From NCBI GenBank assembly GCA_014523495.1, contig JAATVM010000058.1, forward strand, positions 1-13,065: DNA of 13,065 nucleotides. Reading direction: 5' to 3'. This DNA is from Nitrososphaerales archaeon TH1920. GTDB taxonomy: Archaea > Thermoproteota > Nitrososphaeria > Nitrososphaerales > Nitrososphaeraceae. A program made the translations under genes and the position numbers. Each line of letters starts with the position of its first letter. The stretch's first letter is position 1. The notes under the pieces are model-generated. The model did no database searches, was not told the DNA's origin, and worked only from the letters and a program-made list of their open reading frames with translations. Shown here piece by piece: positions 1-7,364 of this stretch.

Positions 1-1
1 G

Positions 2-274
2 AATTGGCTTGAATGTAGAGAATGTAGAATAAGATTCCCAAGGCACGAGATAAAGAAAGAAACTGATATTACAATTCCAAGGGAAACTACAGAAAGCGCC
101 TATGAAAAGAGTCCCCATATTGTAGGTCTAGGTAACAAAGGAAGGAGAACATATCATAAAAGAGAAAGGCAGAGACAACTAGACAGAATAGACGCGGAGC
201 CCGATGAAGATATCAAGCGTGAATTAAGGAAAGGCAATATCGTCCAGATAATAGAAGACGTAGTAAATTATTAA
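2..274 (+). CDS. 3' end of an unrecognised protein with a CxxC pair (partial)
   Basis: The frame is open from the window edge to a TAA at 272-274, giving 90 residues of a C-terminus; the start lies outside the window. Near the edge the translation reads WLECRECRIRFPR, a CxxC pair that could be half of a zinc ribbon or knuckle, followed by a very charged Lys/Arg/Glu-rich tail (HKRERQRQLDRIDAEPDED) that probably forms a solvent-exposed helix or coiled coil. No family was recognised. It is followed after 44 bases by the next + strand gene, so the two could share a transcript. The long stop-free frame and protein-like composition support it, but 90 codons without a start leave some doubt. Confidence 0.6.
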   Translation, partial: NWLECRECRIRFPRHEIKKETDITIPRETTESAYEKSPHIVGLGNKGRRTYHKRERQRQLDRIDAEPDEDIKRELRKGNIVQIIEDVVNY

Positions 275-318
275 AGTTAGAAAATCTAATATTGTACAGA
301 TTAGATAAATAACATCTA

Positions 319-690
319 TTGGTAAATAAAGACGTAGATGTTCTATTCTCACTCTATGAGATATACGATCGAAACAGAGATTCTATTCTTTGGTTTCTTG
401 AAGAATTCAGTGCCAAAAGCTATGAAGAATATAAACAAAAATATCATGGTACATCTAGAGATAGATCTCATTTTATTCGGGTTTGTGGTTTTTTTGAGCT
501 TTCAGGTACTTTAGTAAAAAGGAGACTGATCGATACCGATCTGTACTTTGATGTTTTTAACCCCAATCCTTTCTGGCAGAAGGCAAAACCCATAATAAAA
601 GGAATGAGAGATACAAGACCATTTATTTATGAAAATTTCGAGCTTTTAAATGAAATGAAGCTTAAGTGGGCCAAGAAAAGAAGAAAATAA
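319..690 (+). CDS. DUF4760-like hypothetical protein
   Basis: This encodes a 123-residue soluble protein with no signal peptide or membrane segment. The central block (residues about 52-75, RVCGFFELSGTLVKRRLID) followed by FNPNPFWQKAKPI and a YENFELLNE segment matches, from memory, the helical DUF4760 type found in Nitrososphaeria. The role is unknown. The start is a TTG at 319: an in-frame TAA lies at 310-312 and there is no ATG near the N-terminus, so TTG is the only long choice. The C-terminus is very basic (KLKWAKKRRK), which could help nucleic-acid or membrane contact, though this is only a guess. It lies between the partial gene at the left edge and the DUF72 gene on the same strand. 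Confidence 0.75.
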   Translation: MVNKDVDVLFSLYEIYDRNRDSILWFLEEFSAKSYEEYKQKYHGTSRDRSHFIRVCGFFELSGTLVKRRLIDTDLYFDVFNPNPFWQKAKPIIKGMRDTRPFIYENFELLNEMKLKWAKKRRK

Positions 691-788
691 AAAATAATAA
701 AAGCAGCAGTTTTTGGTAGTAACAGCTTATTGCGATTTTATTTACCATATTTTTAATTGTCAGTGTATGTCAATATTAGAAGGAAATT

Positions 789-1682
789 TTGTCTATTCAT
801 ATAGGTTGTTCTGGTTGGAGTTACTCCGACTCTGTTGAAAAGGGCGGATGGATGAGAATATTCTATCCCAATACTAAGATAAAAAAACTCCAATTCTATT
901 CTCAGTTCTTTAACACAGTTGAAATGGATGCTACGTTTTATGAAAAATTCTACAAGTATATGACAAAGGAAACATTTGTTTCAATGTCAAATGCAACACC
1001 GCCTAATTTTGAATTTTCCATCAAGGTACCAGAATCAATAACTCATCATAAAAGTTTGGACGTGAATAAGGGAGCCATAAATACTCTGGAAGAATTCCTT
1101 GAAAAGATATCTCCATTAAGAATTACGAATAAATTGGGTGCTGTGATTATTCAATTGCCACCTAGTTTTACAGTTAAAGAATTTAGGAACATTGAAGAGT
1201 TCTTAGATAGACTTCCAGGTGGGTACGATTTTGCAGTTGAATTTAGACATCCTTCATGGGATACTGAAGGCCCGTGGGAATTGTTAAAGCATTATAATAT
1301 AGCAGCAGTCATGACCGATTCTCCACCAAGAGACAAACTACAATTCCTTTCAGAAGTAATAGTAACTGCTGATCATAGTTTTATTAGGTGGCATGGAAGA
1401 AATGCAAAACATAGATACAATTATCTTTACTCTAAAGAGGAATTGAATCCATGGGTTGACAAAGTTAAGAAAATATCCATGGACACCGCGGTAGTGAGAG
1501 GCTATTTTAATAATCATTATGGTGCCAAGGCTATTGCAAATGCCATTGAATTTAAAGAAATGCTTGGTGAAGGTTTATCGGACAGAGAAAAAGAGGTAAA
1601 GGAAAAAATTAATGATTTTTATAGATCAAAGCAGTTGGTTTTGGACAATATGCATATAAAAAATAACGAATTTAATATCTAG
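789..1682 (+). CDS. DUF72 family protein (YecE-like)
   Basis: This 297-residue protein carries the full DUF72 signature set on a TIM-barrel-like fold: CSGW at 7-10, EMDATFY at 45-51, FEFSIKVPESITH at 74-86, QLPPSF at 122-127, EFRHPSW at 151-157, RWHGRN at 200-205 and YFNNH at 239-243. The conserved polar residues cluster as in a catalytic pocket, but no reaction is established for the family; the length is normal. The start is TTG at 789, preceded by a good Shine-Dalgarno-like AGAAGGA at 778-784; a nearby ATG at 767 is out of frame. The last 20 or so residues (QLVLDNMHIKNNEFNI) look like a poorly conserved tail. The gene converges on the DNA polymerase gene with 8 bases between stop codons, so their transcripts must overlap at the 3' ends. 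Confidence 0.92.
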   Translation: MSIHIGCSGWSYSDSVEKGGWMRIFYPNTKIKKLQFYSQFFNTVEMDATFYEKFYKYMTKETFVSMSNATPPNFEFSIKVPESITHHKSLDVNKGAINTLEEFLEKISPLRITNKLGAVIIQLPPSFTVKEFRNIEEFLDRLPGGYDFAVEFRHPSWDTEGPWELLKHYNIAAVMTDSPPRDKLQFLSEVIVTADHSFIRWHGRNAKHRYNYLYSKEELNPWVDKVKKISMDTAVVRGYFNNHYGAKAIANAIEFKEMLGEGLSDREKEVKEKINDFYRSKQLVLDNMHIKNNEFNI

Positions 1683-1690
1683 TGTGAATT

Positions 1691-3916
1691 TTATTCCTTT
1701 ACTTTCAACTTTAGTCCAAATGGTTCCGTAACAGAATTACATGTTTCCGCTAATAATTCAGAATATCTTTTTGCATCATACACAGTCTTTGAATTTACTA
1801 ATTCAAACGGAACACTTCTTTTTCTTGAATTTTTTCGATAATAATCAGTTATTACATATTTCAAAATCTGTCCTGCTTTAAGCGATTTACCTGCATTCTT
1901 TAATTGCAGTAGTGCATCCAGTTCAACCGTGTTCCTATTTTCATACTCATCTACATTTTTTGATATTCTCTTTGTTAGAACCAAATCATTTATGGGGACC
2001 TTCTTATATTTCAAAAGTTCTAGATGCATTTGAAAAATATTTCTGATTTTTGGCACCAAATCTTTAACTTCTTTGATTGAGTTAGCTTCTGACATTATGT
2101 CTAAGATACCTTGCTGAACATTTGAAAAGAACTCTGCAGTGTCGTGTCTTCTTGCTTCTATTCCCCTCATTTTTACAGTTCCATCTTCAAAAACACCAAA
2201 GTAACGATTAGAAACTGGCAGCATAGCATTATTCTTTGAAGGAACAAATACAATCCACTTATATACACCTTCAAATGAAATTGGAAATCCAGTTTTGTTT
2301 TCTATTTCCGTTTTTAAATCACTATAATCATTGTTGGTCAGATCTTTCTTTTGTATCCAGATGGAATCAACTATGGCATGGAGGATCTTAAATCCATGTG
2401 ATTCTGCTATCCTTGCTGTTTGTAATAAAATCTGTCTATCAAAAGCGCATACTGCAATATGTGCGTCTATTCTACCAAATTTCGCATTATTAAAACCTAG
2501 ATAGCCAAAACTTGTAACTAAAACCCATTTTAGAGCAGTTTGTCTTGCATCATAAATCTTTTTTAATTTGGGATCTGTGGTTGAGTTCCTCTTGTCTTTA
2601 TAGATTGCTCTCTTTTTTAGTAATATTTCTAATGATATAGGAACTATTCCTCTTCTTTTTTCACATCTATAATAATTTAGTAACTCTGGAACGCGTAACT
2701 TGGAGTGAGGACAACAGTTACAAATTACAGTCTCAGCGGATATATTTTTTTTAAACATTATGTTAGGGTATAGAGAAACAAAATCAAGTTCAGCAACTTT
2801 TTCATACACACCCATAACTGGTTCAAATATCAGACCACCACGATCAGCAATTAAAAGGTCTCCAAGTGACTTTGGATGTTCTGCCAGTGTGGGCTTCCAT
2901 GGAATAAGTATATCGTTTATCATGGCATTATAGAATTGTAGACTGCTCATACACTTTCCAATAGAAGCCCTAGACGCTGTATGTAAGGGCAATCTACAAA
3001 TCCTTGCAAGCTCATACAATCCTTGAAGACCAGATTCATTTAGAACAAAGGAATTGTCTGTGTCAATGTGTATCCTTCCAAATAACTTTGCAGTTAATGG
3101 TTTGAAATGTATCTTACCATAAGAGAAATATGATATTCCGTCTTTCTTAGGTCTGCATAAAGGTATACTTTCTCTATCTAGAATTAAATCTACTTTATTG
3201 CTTTCCGATCTGTGCGTTAGATAAGGAAATGTAAATGAATCTCCATCTTCTGTGAGGATAAAGTCGGGATTAATTTTTTCTATTTCCTTAACAAGTTGAT
3301 ATAAAATATCTATTTCAGAACCCTGAATATAAATAGTGTCTTCAATTCTGTCATAATTTTGAATAGCTACCGATGCTATTGAATCTGTAAATCTAGGTAT
3401 CTTTCCTTCCTTTATTTTTGGATATACTTTTAGGTGTATGTTATTAAATAATGGTAACTCATATTCTGTAGACCACACATTATCTTCCTTCCTTATCCAA
3501 TTAAGTTTTGAATTAGATACATGAACTTTACACTTCATGAGCGGAAAAATATTGTGCTCATAAAAGTAGGATTGTTCTGGTAAAATGTCTACATTGTATA
3601 GTCGAAATTGTCCGAATCTTCCCATCTTCTCAATTTTTTCTGCTATTTTTAATGAGTAAGAAGAATCTTTTAATTCCAGTTCAAGAACTTGGGATCTCTT
3701 CATATCTGTTATCAATTCATATTTAGAAAGAAAATGATATTCTTTTACCATGGAAAATATTTCATCGGTCTCTATGACAGATTTTAATAAAGACTTGTCA
3801 GAAGCAACATAGATTTTATGATTCCAACTTTTGTCCTCCACTCTTATCGTTGTAGAATTATCTTCTTTTATCCAAAAAATCATGTTACCATTTAAAACAT
3901 ATGGATCAATAACCAA
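1691..3916 (-). CDS. Family B DNA polymerase, exonuclease motifs lost (PolB2-like)
   Basis: This 741-residue protein shows polymerase motif A as ELDFVSLYPNIM with D378, motif B as RQTALKWVLVTSFGYLGF with R458 and K463, and motif C as HAIVDSIW with D517. Both metal-binding aspartates of the polymerase site are kept, but the usual YGDTDS has become AIVDS and the usual NSxYG has become VTSFG. A cysteine-bearing insert (C399, C401, C402, H404, C418) follows motif A. The N-terminal exonuclease domain looks dead: the Exo I D-x-E position reads YPK (165-167), Exo II reads DGDSFTFPYL with Thr229 where Asp is expected, and no Exo III YxxxD is seen. From memory this fits archaeal PolB2 (Dpo2)-type enzymes, linked to damage tolerance in Sulfolobus, rather than the longer replicative PolB. 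The start is TTG at 3916, with an in-frame stop 12 bases upstream of it; ATG at 3883 is an alternative. Confidence 0.93.
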   Translation of the reverse strand: MVIDPYVLNGNMIFWIKEDNSTTIRVEDKSWNHKIYVASDKSLLKSVIETDEIFSMVKEYHFLSKYELITDMKRSQVLELELKDSSYSLKIAEKIEKMGRFGQFRLYNVDILPEQSYFYEHNIFPLMKCKVHVSNSKLNWIRKEDNVWSTEYELPLFNNIHLKVYPKIKEGKIPRFTDSIASVAIQNYDRIEDTIYIQGSEIDILYQLVKEIEKINPDFILTEDGDSFTFPYLTHRSESNKVDLILDRESIPLCRPKKDGISYFSYGKIHFKPLTAKLFGRIHIDTDNSFVLNESGLQGLYELARICRLPLHTASRASIGKCMSSLQFYNAMINDILIPWKPTLAEHPKSLGDLLIADRGGLIFEPVMGVYEKVAELDFVSLYPNIMFKKNISAETVICNCCPHSKLRVPELLNYYRCEKRRGIVPISLEILLKKRAIYKDKRNSTTDPKLKKIYDARQTALKWVLVTSFGYLGFNNAKFGRIDAHIAVCAFDRQILLQTARIAESHGFKILHAIVDSIWIQKKDLTNNDYSDLKTEIENKTGFPISFEGVYKWIVFVPSKNNAMLPVSNRYFGVFEDGTVKMRGIEARRHDTAEFFSNVQQGILDIMSEANSIKEVKDLVPKIRNIFQMHLELLKYKKVPINDLVLTKRISKNVDEYENRNTVELDALLQLKNAGKSLKAGQILKYVITDYYRKNSRKRSVPFELVNSKTVYDAKRYSELLAETCNSVTEPFGLKLKVKE

Positions 3917-3923
3917 CCAGATA

Positions 3924-4007
3924 TCAATTTATTATAATAAGTTTAGATACAAATTTATCAAAAACTATAGAACTGCGACACAAAATTAGCTTGTTGTTAT
4001 TCTCCAT
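3924..4007 (-). other. Possible 27-codon upstream ORF before the polymerase gene
   Basis: An ATG at 4007 opens 27 codons (MENNNKLILCRSS...) ending in TGA at 3924-3926, seven bases before the polymerase TTG. A palindromic TTTATAAA at 4018-4025 can serve as a TATA box in either direction. For the polymerase it would place a start site near 3996, inside this ORF, so translation of the ORF is doubtful. It is listed because it fills the polymerase leader; it may be chance. Confidence 0.15.
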
Positions 4008-4178
4008 TCTAAATTTTTTTATAAACTGATGAACAATTAGATGAGGCATGATCTCATTCTTACCAATTCTGAACTATATAATAAGAAGAGATTCTATGAG
4101 GCGGGGAGGGGTTACAAATACCTGTATCTTATGTTATGAAAACAGATAATTACAGGATAGAAATCGTCCTCAACCTTT

Positions 4179-5111
4179 TTAGAATTCAATCTTTCCTAAT
4201 CTGCCATCACGATAATCTTCTATAGTTTTATCAATCTCTTCTTGAGTATTCATAACAAATGGCCCGTACTGTACTATTGGCTCATTTAGTGGCATTCCTG
4301 CAATAAGCAATACATCCAAAGATGATCTTCCGTTCTCAGGTTCTCTAATAGAAACATATTCGCCATCATTTTTGAACACAATCATCTTCTTTTCTTCCAC
4401 AATTGTTTTATCTTTTCCAAACATACCTTTACCATTTATAACGTATGCAAATGCATTATAATTTTTAGGAACATGTTGAACAACTTCTCCACCTGGCTGT
4501 AGGGTAAAGTGCAAATACAAGATAGGAGTTAGAGTGTTGATTACTGCCTTAGCGTCAAGGGAATTTCCTGCGATAACTTTAACTGATACTTTGCCATCGG
4601 CTGTTCTTGCTATGGGGATTTTTCTTGAAGGAACATCTTGATAATTTGGTTTGATCCACTTGTCAGTTTTGCGAAGATTTATCCATAATTGAAATCCATG
4701 CAACCTTCCTCCAGTTTTAGCAAACTCTTTTTCTGGCATTTCTGAGTGAACTAGACCAGAGCCTGCTGTCATCCACTGAACATCACCAGGTCCAAGCTTA
4801 CCTGAATTACCTTGAGAGTCTCTATGTTCGAATTTTCCTTCAAGCAAGTATGTAACAGTCACAAAACCCCTATGAGGATGATCTGGAAATCCCTTTGTCT
4901 CCTGTGGTAACAATTCTAATGGACCCATTTCATCTAAAAGTAAGAAAGGATCTAGGTGTCGAATGGAATGTGAAGGAAAGCATCGATGTACAATAAAACC
5001 ATCGCCTTCCCCAGTTTCCACGCTATTTGTTATAAGATCCACTGAACGATCCTTGTTGCGAGATTCATTACTTTTATCAAGAATATTGTTATCTTCTTTA
5101 ATTTTTTCCAT
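4179..5111 (-). CDS. Pirin family protein (bicupin)
   Basis: This 310-residue protein is a two-cupin pirin. The N-terminal cupin holds the metal site FPDHPHRGF with H78 and H80, and QWMTAGSGLVHSE with H122 and E124, matching the His-x-His plus His-x-Glu iron ligands known from human pirin. The C-terminal cupin starts near residue 190 and ends with the typical MPLNEPIVQYGPFVMNT block. Some bacterial pirins have quercetin 2,3-dioxygenase activity and others act as redox-linked regulators; the substrate here is unknown. The first 25 or so residues are polar and not part of the fold. The ATG at 5111 has a TATA-like CTTAAATA 25 bases upstream, suggesting a leaderless transcript. It is divergent from an HxlR regulator, a common arrangement for a locally controlled redox enzyme. 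Confidence 0.93.
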   Translation of the reverse strand: MEKIKEDNNILDKSNESRNKDRSVDLITNSVETGEGDGFIVHRCFPSHSIRHLDPFLLLDEMGPLELLPQETKGFPDHPHRGFVTVTYLLEGKFEHRDSQGNSGKLGPGDVQWMTAGSGLVHSEMPEKEFAKTGGRLHGFQLWINLRKTDKWIKPNYQDVPSRKIPIARTADGKVSVKVIAGNSLDAKAVINTLTPILYLHFTLQPGGEVVQHVPKNYNAFAYVINGKGMFGKDKTIVEEKKMIVFKNDGEYVSIREPENGRSSLDVLLIAGMPLNEPIVQYGPFVMNTQEEIDKTIEDYRDGRLGKIEF

Positions 5112-5132
5112 ATCTATATTACAGTCTTATCA

Positions 5133-5140
5133 TATTTAAG
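5133..5140 (-). promoter_or_regulatory. TATA box of the pirin gene
   Basis: Read on the - strand the site is CTTAAATA, centred 25 bases before the pirin ATG, which is the archaeal TATA-to-start distance for a leaderless mRNA. No transcript data are available. Confidence 0.5.
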
Positions 5141-5154
5141 TAAGGTAGTAATTC

Positions 5155-5267
5155 CTAACCTAGTTAGTAATTAATATCATACCCAGTTAGAAAATAATCT
5201 TATATTTGAGTTACAATATTTATGATATTCTATTTTATATCTAGTTGCATTTTAATACCTAGTAAGA
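5155..5267. promoter_or_regulatory. Four related 9-mers, candidate HxlR operators
   Basis: The pirin/HxlR gap contains CCTAGTTAG (5159-5167), CCCAGTTAG (5182-5190), TCTAGTTGC (5240-5248) and CCTAGTAAG (5259-5267). The first is also half of a perfect inverted repeat, CTAAC-cta-GTTAG (5155-5167). The third abuts the HxlR TATA box and the fourth lies at its expected start site, which fits autorepression. The first two lie upstream of the pirin TATA box. Binding by the adjacent regulator is inference. Confidence 0.45.
5233..5241 (+). promoter_or_regulatory. TATA box of the HxlR-type regulator
   Basis: TTTTATATC lies about 42 bases before the ATG at 5280, predicting a start site near 5263 and a leader of about 17 bases. 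One of the repeated 9-mers begins inside its last bases. Confidence 0.45.
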
Positions 5268-5279
5268 TTATATTAACTA

Positions 5280-5654
5280 ATGGATCAGCAAATGCAAGAA
5301 AAATGTGAAGTTTTAGATATCTGGGAAGTTCTTGGAAAACGTTGGTCATTAAATATTTTAAGAAATTTGAGTGCTAAAGATACAATAAGATTTAATGAAT
5401 TAAAGAGATTATTACATGGAATAAGTAGTACGGTTTTGTCTGAGAGATTACGGGAACTTGAACTTGAAGGTTTGATAAATAAAAGGATATATCCGGAAGT
5501 TCCCCTGCGAGTAGAATACAGCCTTACTATTAGAGCAAAAGACCTTGAACCTATTCTACATTCTTTGGCTAATTGGGTAAACAAATGGAAAACTAATGGA
5601 GATAAAGAAGGAAATAAGAATTTACTAAGTAAGAAAATACAAGTAAAAGATTAA
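5280..5654 (+). CDS. HxlR-family winged-helix transcriptional regulator
   Basis: This 124-residue DNA-binding protein is of the HxlR type. Residues about 10-100 form the winged helix-turn-helix: WEVLGKRWSLNILRNL, then FNELKRLLHGISSTVLSERLREL as the recognition region, then the wing, ending in an LxxLANWVNKW helix. Cys9, just before the domain, is at the position of the conserved Cys that senses electrophiles or oxidation in several family members. HxlR proteins bind DNA as dimers and usually control an adjacent divergent gene, which here is pirin. The repeated 9-mers in the shared gap are the likely targets. The C-terminal 20 residues are lysine-rich and outside the fold. The ATG at 5280 is the clear start. 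Confidence 0.92.
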   Translation: MDQQMQEKCEVLDIWEVLGKRWSLNILRNLSAKDTIRFNELKRLLHGISSTVLSERLRELELEGLINKRIYPEVPLRVEYSLTIRAKDLEPILHSLANWVNKWKTNGDKEGNKNLLSKKIQVKD

Positions 5655-5714
5655 GCCAGTAGGATATTTTTGAAATGAGTGTACCAAATAATATGAAGAA
5701 TCATTTGTTAGTTA

Positions 5715-5720
5715 TTTTTT
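5715..5720 (+). terminator. T-tract after the HxlR gene
   Basis: A run of six T lies 60 bases beyond the HxlR stop in the convergent gap before the PPOX gene. Archaeal terminators are often plain T-runs without a hairpin; the match is short. Confidence 0.25.
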
Positions 5721-5830
5721 GAAATACTATTTAGTAAACCTTGCAGAGCGGTCTTTGCATGAAGAACACCTATGACTATTCATATATGGTACTATTGTTA
5801 ATATATGGGAAATTTTTTATTCCAAATTTA

Positions 5831-6223
5831 TTAATTTGGTACTATAGCTATTACGAGAGGCTTTGTACCTCTAAACTTATTGAATATTCTGATGAGCGTT
5901 GTCTTCATCCCATATTTCTTGTTTATCATAGAATATGCAATTGATGTCTCTGCCGAATTTGCAAAATATATTTTTCCATCAAACCACTCTCCTTTTACAT
6001 TTCCACGAATATCACAAGGTGCAATCTTAACATGCGGATTATTCCTAAGCCTTTTTACCTTGCCAGATTTCTCATCAGATCTAAAATATATCAATCCCTG
6101 ATGAATAATGAACCATATTGGTGTTCTTACTCCAAGACCATTCTTCCTATATGTTTCAATATTAATATACTTGACTTCGGATAATTGAGAAAGCTTATCT
6201 TCAGACATATCTATAACTATCAA
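5831..6223 (-). CDS. PPOX-class F420/FMN-binding protein (Rv2061-like)
   Basis: This 130-residue split-barrel protein belongs to the pyridoxamine-phosphate-oxidase-like superfamily. The sequence TYRKNGLGVRTPIWF (24-38), the SGKVKRLRNNP motif (53-63) and APCDIRGNVKGEW (68-80) match, from memory, the Rv2061 group of probable F420-dependent PPOX enzymes. Nitrososphaeria make coenzyme F420, so a deazaflavin-linked reduction is plausible, but the substrate is unknown. The second half (YGMKTTLIRIFNKF and RGTKPLVIAI) is the usual C-terminal strand and helix. The start may be the TTG at 6223 or the ATG at 6208; a TATA box centred near 6248 favours a leaderless TTG, though a 15-base leader to the ATG is also possible. 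It converges on the HxlR gene. Confidence 0.88.
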   Translation of the reverse strand: MIVIDMSEDKLSQLSEVKYINIETYRKNGLGVRTPIWFIIHQGLIYFRSDEKSGKVKRLRNNPHVKIAPCDIRGNVKGEWFDGKIYFANSAETSIAYSMINKKYGMKTTLIRIFNKFRGTKPLVIAIVPN

Positions 6224-6243
6224 TATAGCAAGTTCAAATAGAC

Positions 6244-6252
6244 TATATAAAA
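6244..6252 (-). promoter_or_regulatory. TATA box of the PPOX gene
   Basis: On the - strand this reads TTTTATATA. The expected start site is near 6222, at the TTG used as the first codon. Confidence 0.45.
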
Positions 6253-6295
6253 TTAGACTTTCTAAATAGAAGATTAAGTAAAATCCTCTGGTTCT

Positions 6296-6329
6296 GGCCG
6301 TTCTTTAGGGATTCCTAACAATGCCGGCC
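6296..6329 (-). other. Nested hairpin downstream of the cysteine-rich peptide gene
   Basis: Two perfect 5-bp stems are nested: an outer GGCCG/CGGCC (6296-6300 with 6325-6329) and an inner TTAGG/CCTAA (6305-6309 with 6314-6318) around a 4-base loop. It lies 26 bases past the stop of the 81-residue gene, so in that transcript it would be a 3' UTR structure, a processing signal or a terminator. It sits in an unusually G+C-rich patch. Confidence 0.35.
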
Positions 6330-6354
6330 CTGAATAGCAAGACGTCCATTAAAA

Positions 6355-6600
6355 TTAAAAGAACTTCTTGAAACACGTACTTGATCGGAAAAGGTCTGAC
6401 GACTGTCCTTTATTGCACTCCTCATGGTTTGGGAAGCAAACCGATCGGTCTTCCGGAAACGCCGATATATAACACCAATCCGTTGAGGTGCCTGATTTAG
6501 TCGCTTCGGCTCGCAGTGCACCATATGAAATCATGATGGTCGTCCCAAGCATTGCGATTGATAATGTTGTGATTATTGTGGGCACTACTTTGTAGTTCAT
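6355..6600 (-). CDS. Small exported four-cysteine protein
   Basis: This 81-residue protein starts with a signal-peptide-like segment (residues 4-28, VVPTIITTLSIAMLGTTIMI) preceded by a lysine and followed by AEA near 31-33, a plausible cleavage site. The mature part of about 48 residues has four cysteines, C43, C55, C62 and C76, in the pattern DWCY-x10-CF-x5-EC-x13-C, suggesting two disulfides outside the cell. The pattern resembles short secreted proteins common in Nitrososphaeria, recalled from memory and with no known function. The ATG at 6600 is preceded by AGGAT 7 bases upstream. The G+C content here is visibly higher than in the flanks. A 69-codon ORF in another frame over the same bases is taken as a shadow, because only this frame gives a signal peptide and cysteine spacing. 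Confidence 0.62.
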   Translation of the reverse strand: MNYKVVPTIITTLSIAMLGTTIMISYGALRAEATKSGTSTDWCYISAFPEDRSVCFPNHEECNKGQSSDLFRSSTCFKKFF

Positions 6601-7133
6601 TAACTTATCCTGTAGAGGGGAAAATAATTAAGTCTTCAGTGAAAAATGATATGTAAAATAATTCAGAATTTTGATACTATTATTTGGTTCCTAGAATTTT
6701 CTCGCCAATGAAGTTACCAATTTGACTTTACCATTATGAATCTTCACATTACAAGAGTTTAATCAAAATTCAATAATAGTTATAGCCTTTTTATTTCGTT
6801 ACTGCAAACTTGATACAAAATCCAATCTAAGATGTTCAATTCGCTATGTAATTTATCGGCCTCGAATATTGTATGAGTCTGATTTATTGTTAAGATAATT
6901 GAAGATTCATTAGATTATTAGATCACTGATGGGCCCGAAATCTTAATGAACCCACCAGGAATGAATCGTTGTTACGGGTTTATGTAAGAATATGTTCAAC
7001 AAATTATAAAATAGTTTTAATTTTCTTTGAGTAGTATGGTATATAGTGCCACTGATTGAATTGATTCCATATCACATATTTGTGTAATGAGGCCAGTTTA
7101 TAATTGCCAAGTACTGTGTCACCTATCAGATAG
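6601..7133. other. Non-coding or decayed stretch
   Basis: No credible gene was found on either strand over more than 500 AT-rich bases. A - strand frame of about 42 codons (around 6785-6915) and a short G+C-richer patch around 6926-6980 are open or structured but have no start codon or recognisable motif. No tRNA T-loop or A-box pattern was seen. The stretch may be a remnant of lost genes or hold an unrecognised small RNA. Confidence 0.4.
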
Positions 7134-7364
7134 TCTAAGTGTTATAAGTTTTATTGGCTACTAATAGAGGTAGTAAGAGGGAACCTTCAAAATGATAATA
7201 ATATTAGAGAAGGACAAGATAATCAGGAAATAAGGCACACGTTACTTAAAAAAGGATTAGCATTAATCGGAATGTCAAATAAAGAAATAATATTTAGGAA
7301 GTTAAAAACTCACTTTCCAATTCTAGCTCTATCATTGAAGTGCTTTTTTAACATCCTCAAATAA
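7134..7364 (+). pseudogene. Start-less ORF, possible decayed NitrOD5-like domain
   Basis: A frame of 76 codons is open from just after a TAG at 7131-7133 to a TAA at 7362-7364. It has no ATG, GTG or TTG start except a late ATG at 7272, which would give only 30 residues. The stretch IRHTLLKKGLALIGMSNKEI, followed by IFRKLKTHFPI, is protein-like and resembles, from memory, the NitrOD5-type helical domain of Nitrososphaeria (L-x2-GL-x2-IG...K-x2-IF-x2-L). The tail after this differs from that family. It overlaps the 3' end of the convergent - strand gene by 33 bases. A broken or truncated gene is the best reading; a chance ORF is possible. Confidence 0.3.

Noticed and set aside
4026..4071. C/D box small RNA suggested by CTGATGA and a later CTGA
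   Set aside because: There is no D' box and the C box deviates at its first base; spacing does not fit an archaeal guide RNA.
5285..5584. 99-codon - strand ORF opposite the HxlR gene
   Set aside because: It is serine-rich, typical of antisense translation, and fully covered by the winged-helix gene.
5741..5944. 67-codon + strand ORF and the overlapping 73-codon ORF at 5880-6101
   Set aside because: Both lie opposite the PPOX gene, lack any motif and read as antisense shadows.
6315..6524. 69-codon - strand ORF over the secreted peptide gene
   Set aside because: The other frame has a signal peptide and ordered cysteines; this one is arginine-rich and featureless, as expected for a shadow.
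6785..6915. - strand frame of about 42 codons (contains FEADKLHSELNILDW)
   Set aside because: It has no usable start and a length expected by chance in six frames of AT-rich DNA; no family recognised.
6926..6980. G+C-richer patch that might be an RNA gene or a gene end (- strand reads PGGFIKISGPSVI then two stops)
   Set aside because: Only 17 codons are open, no stable conserved fold or tRNA feature is visible, and no upstream gene body exists.
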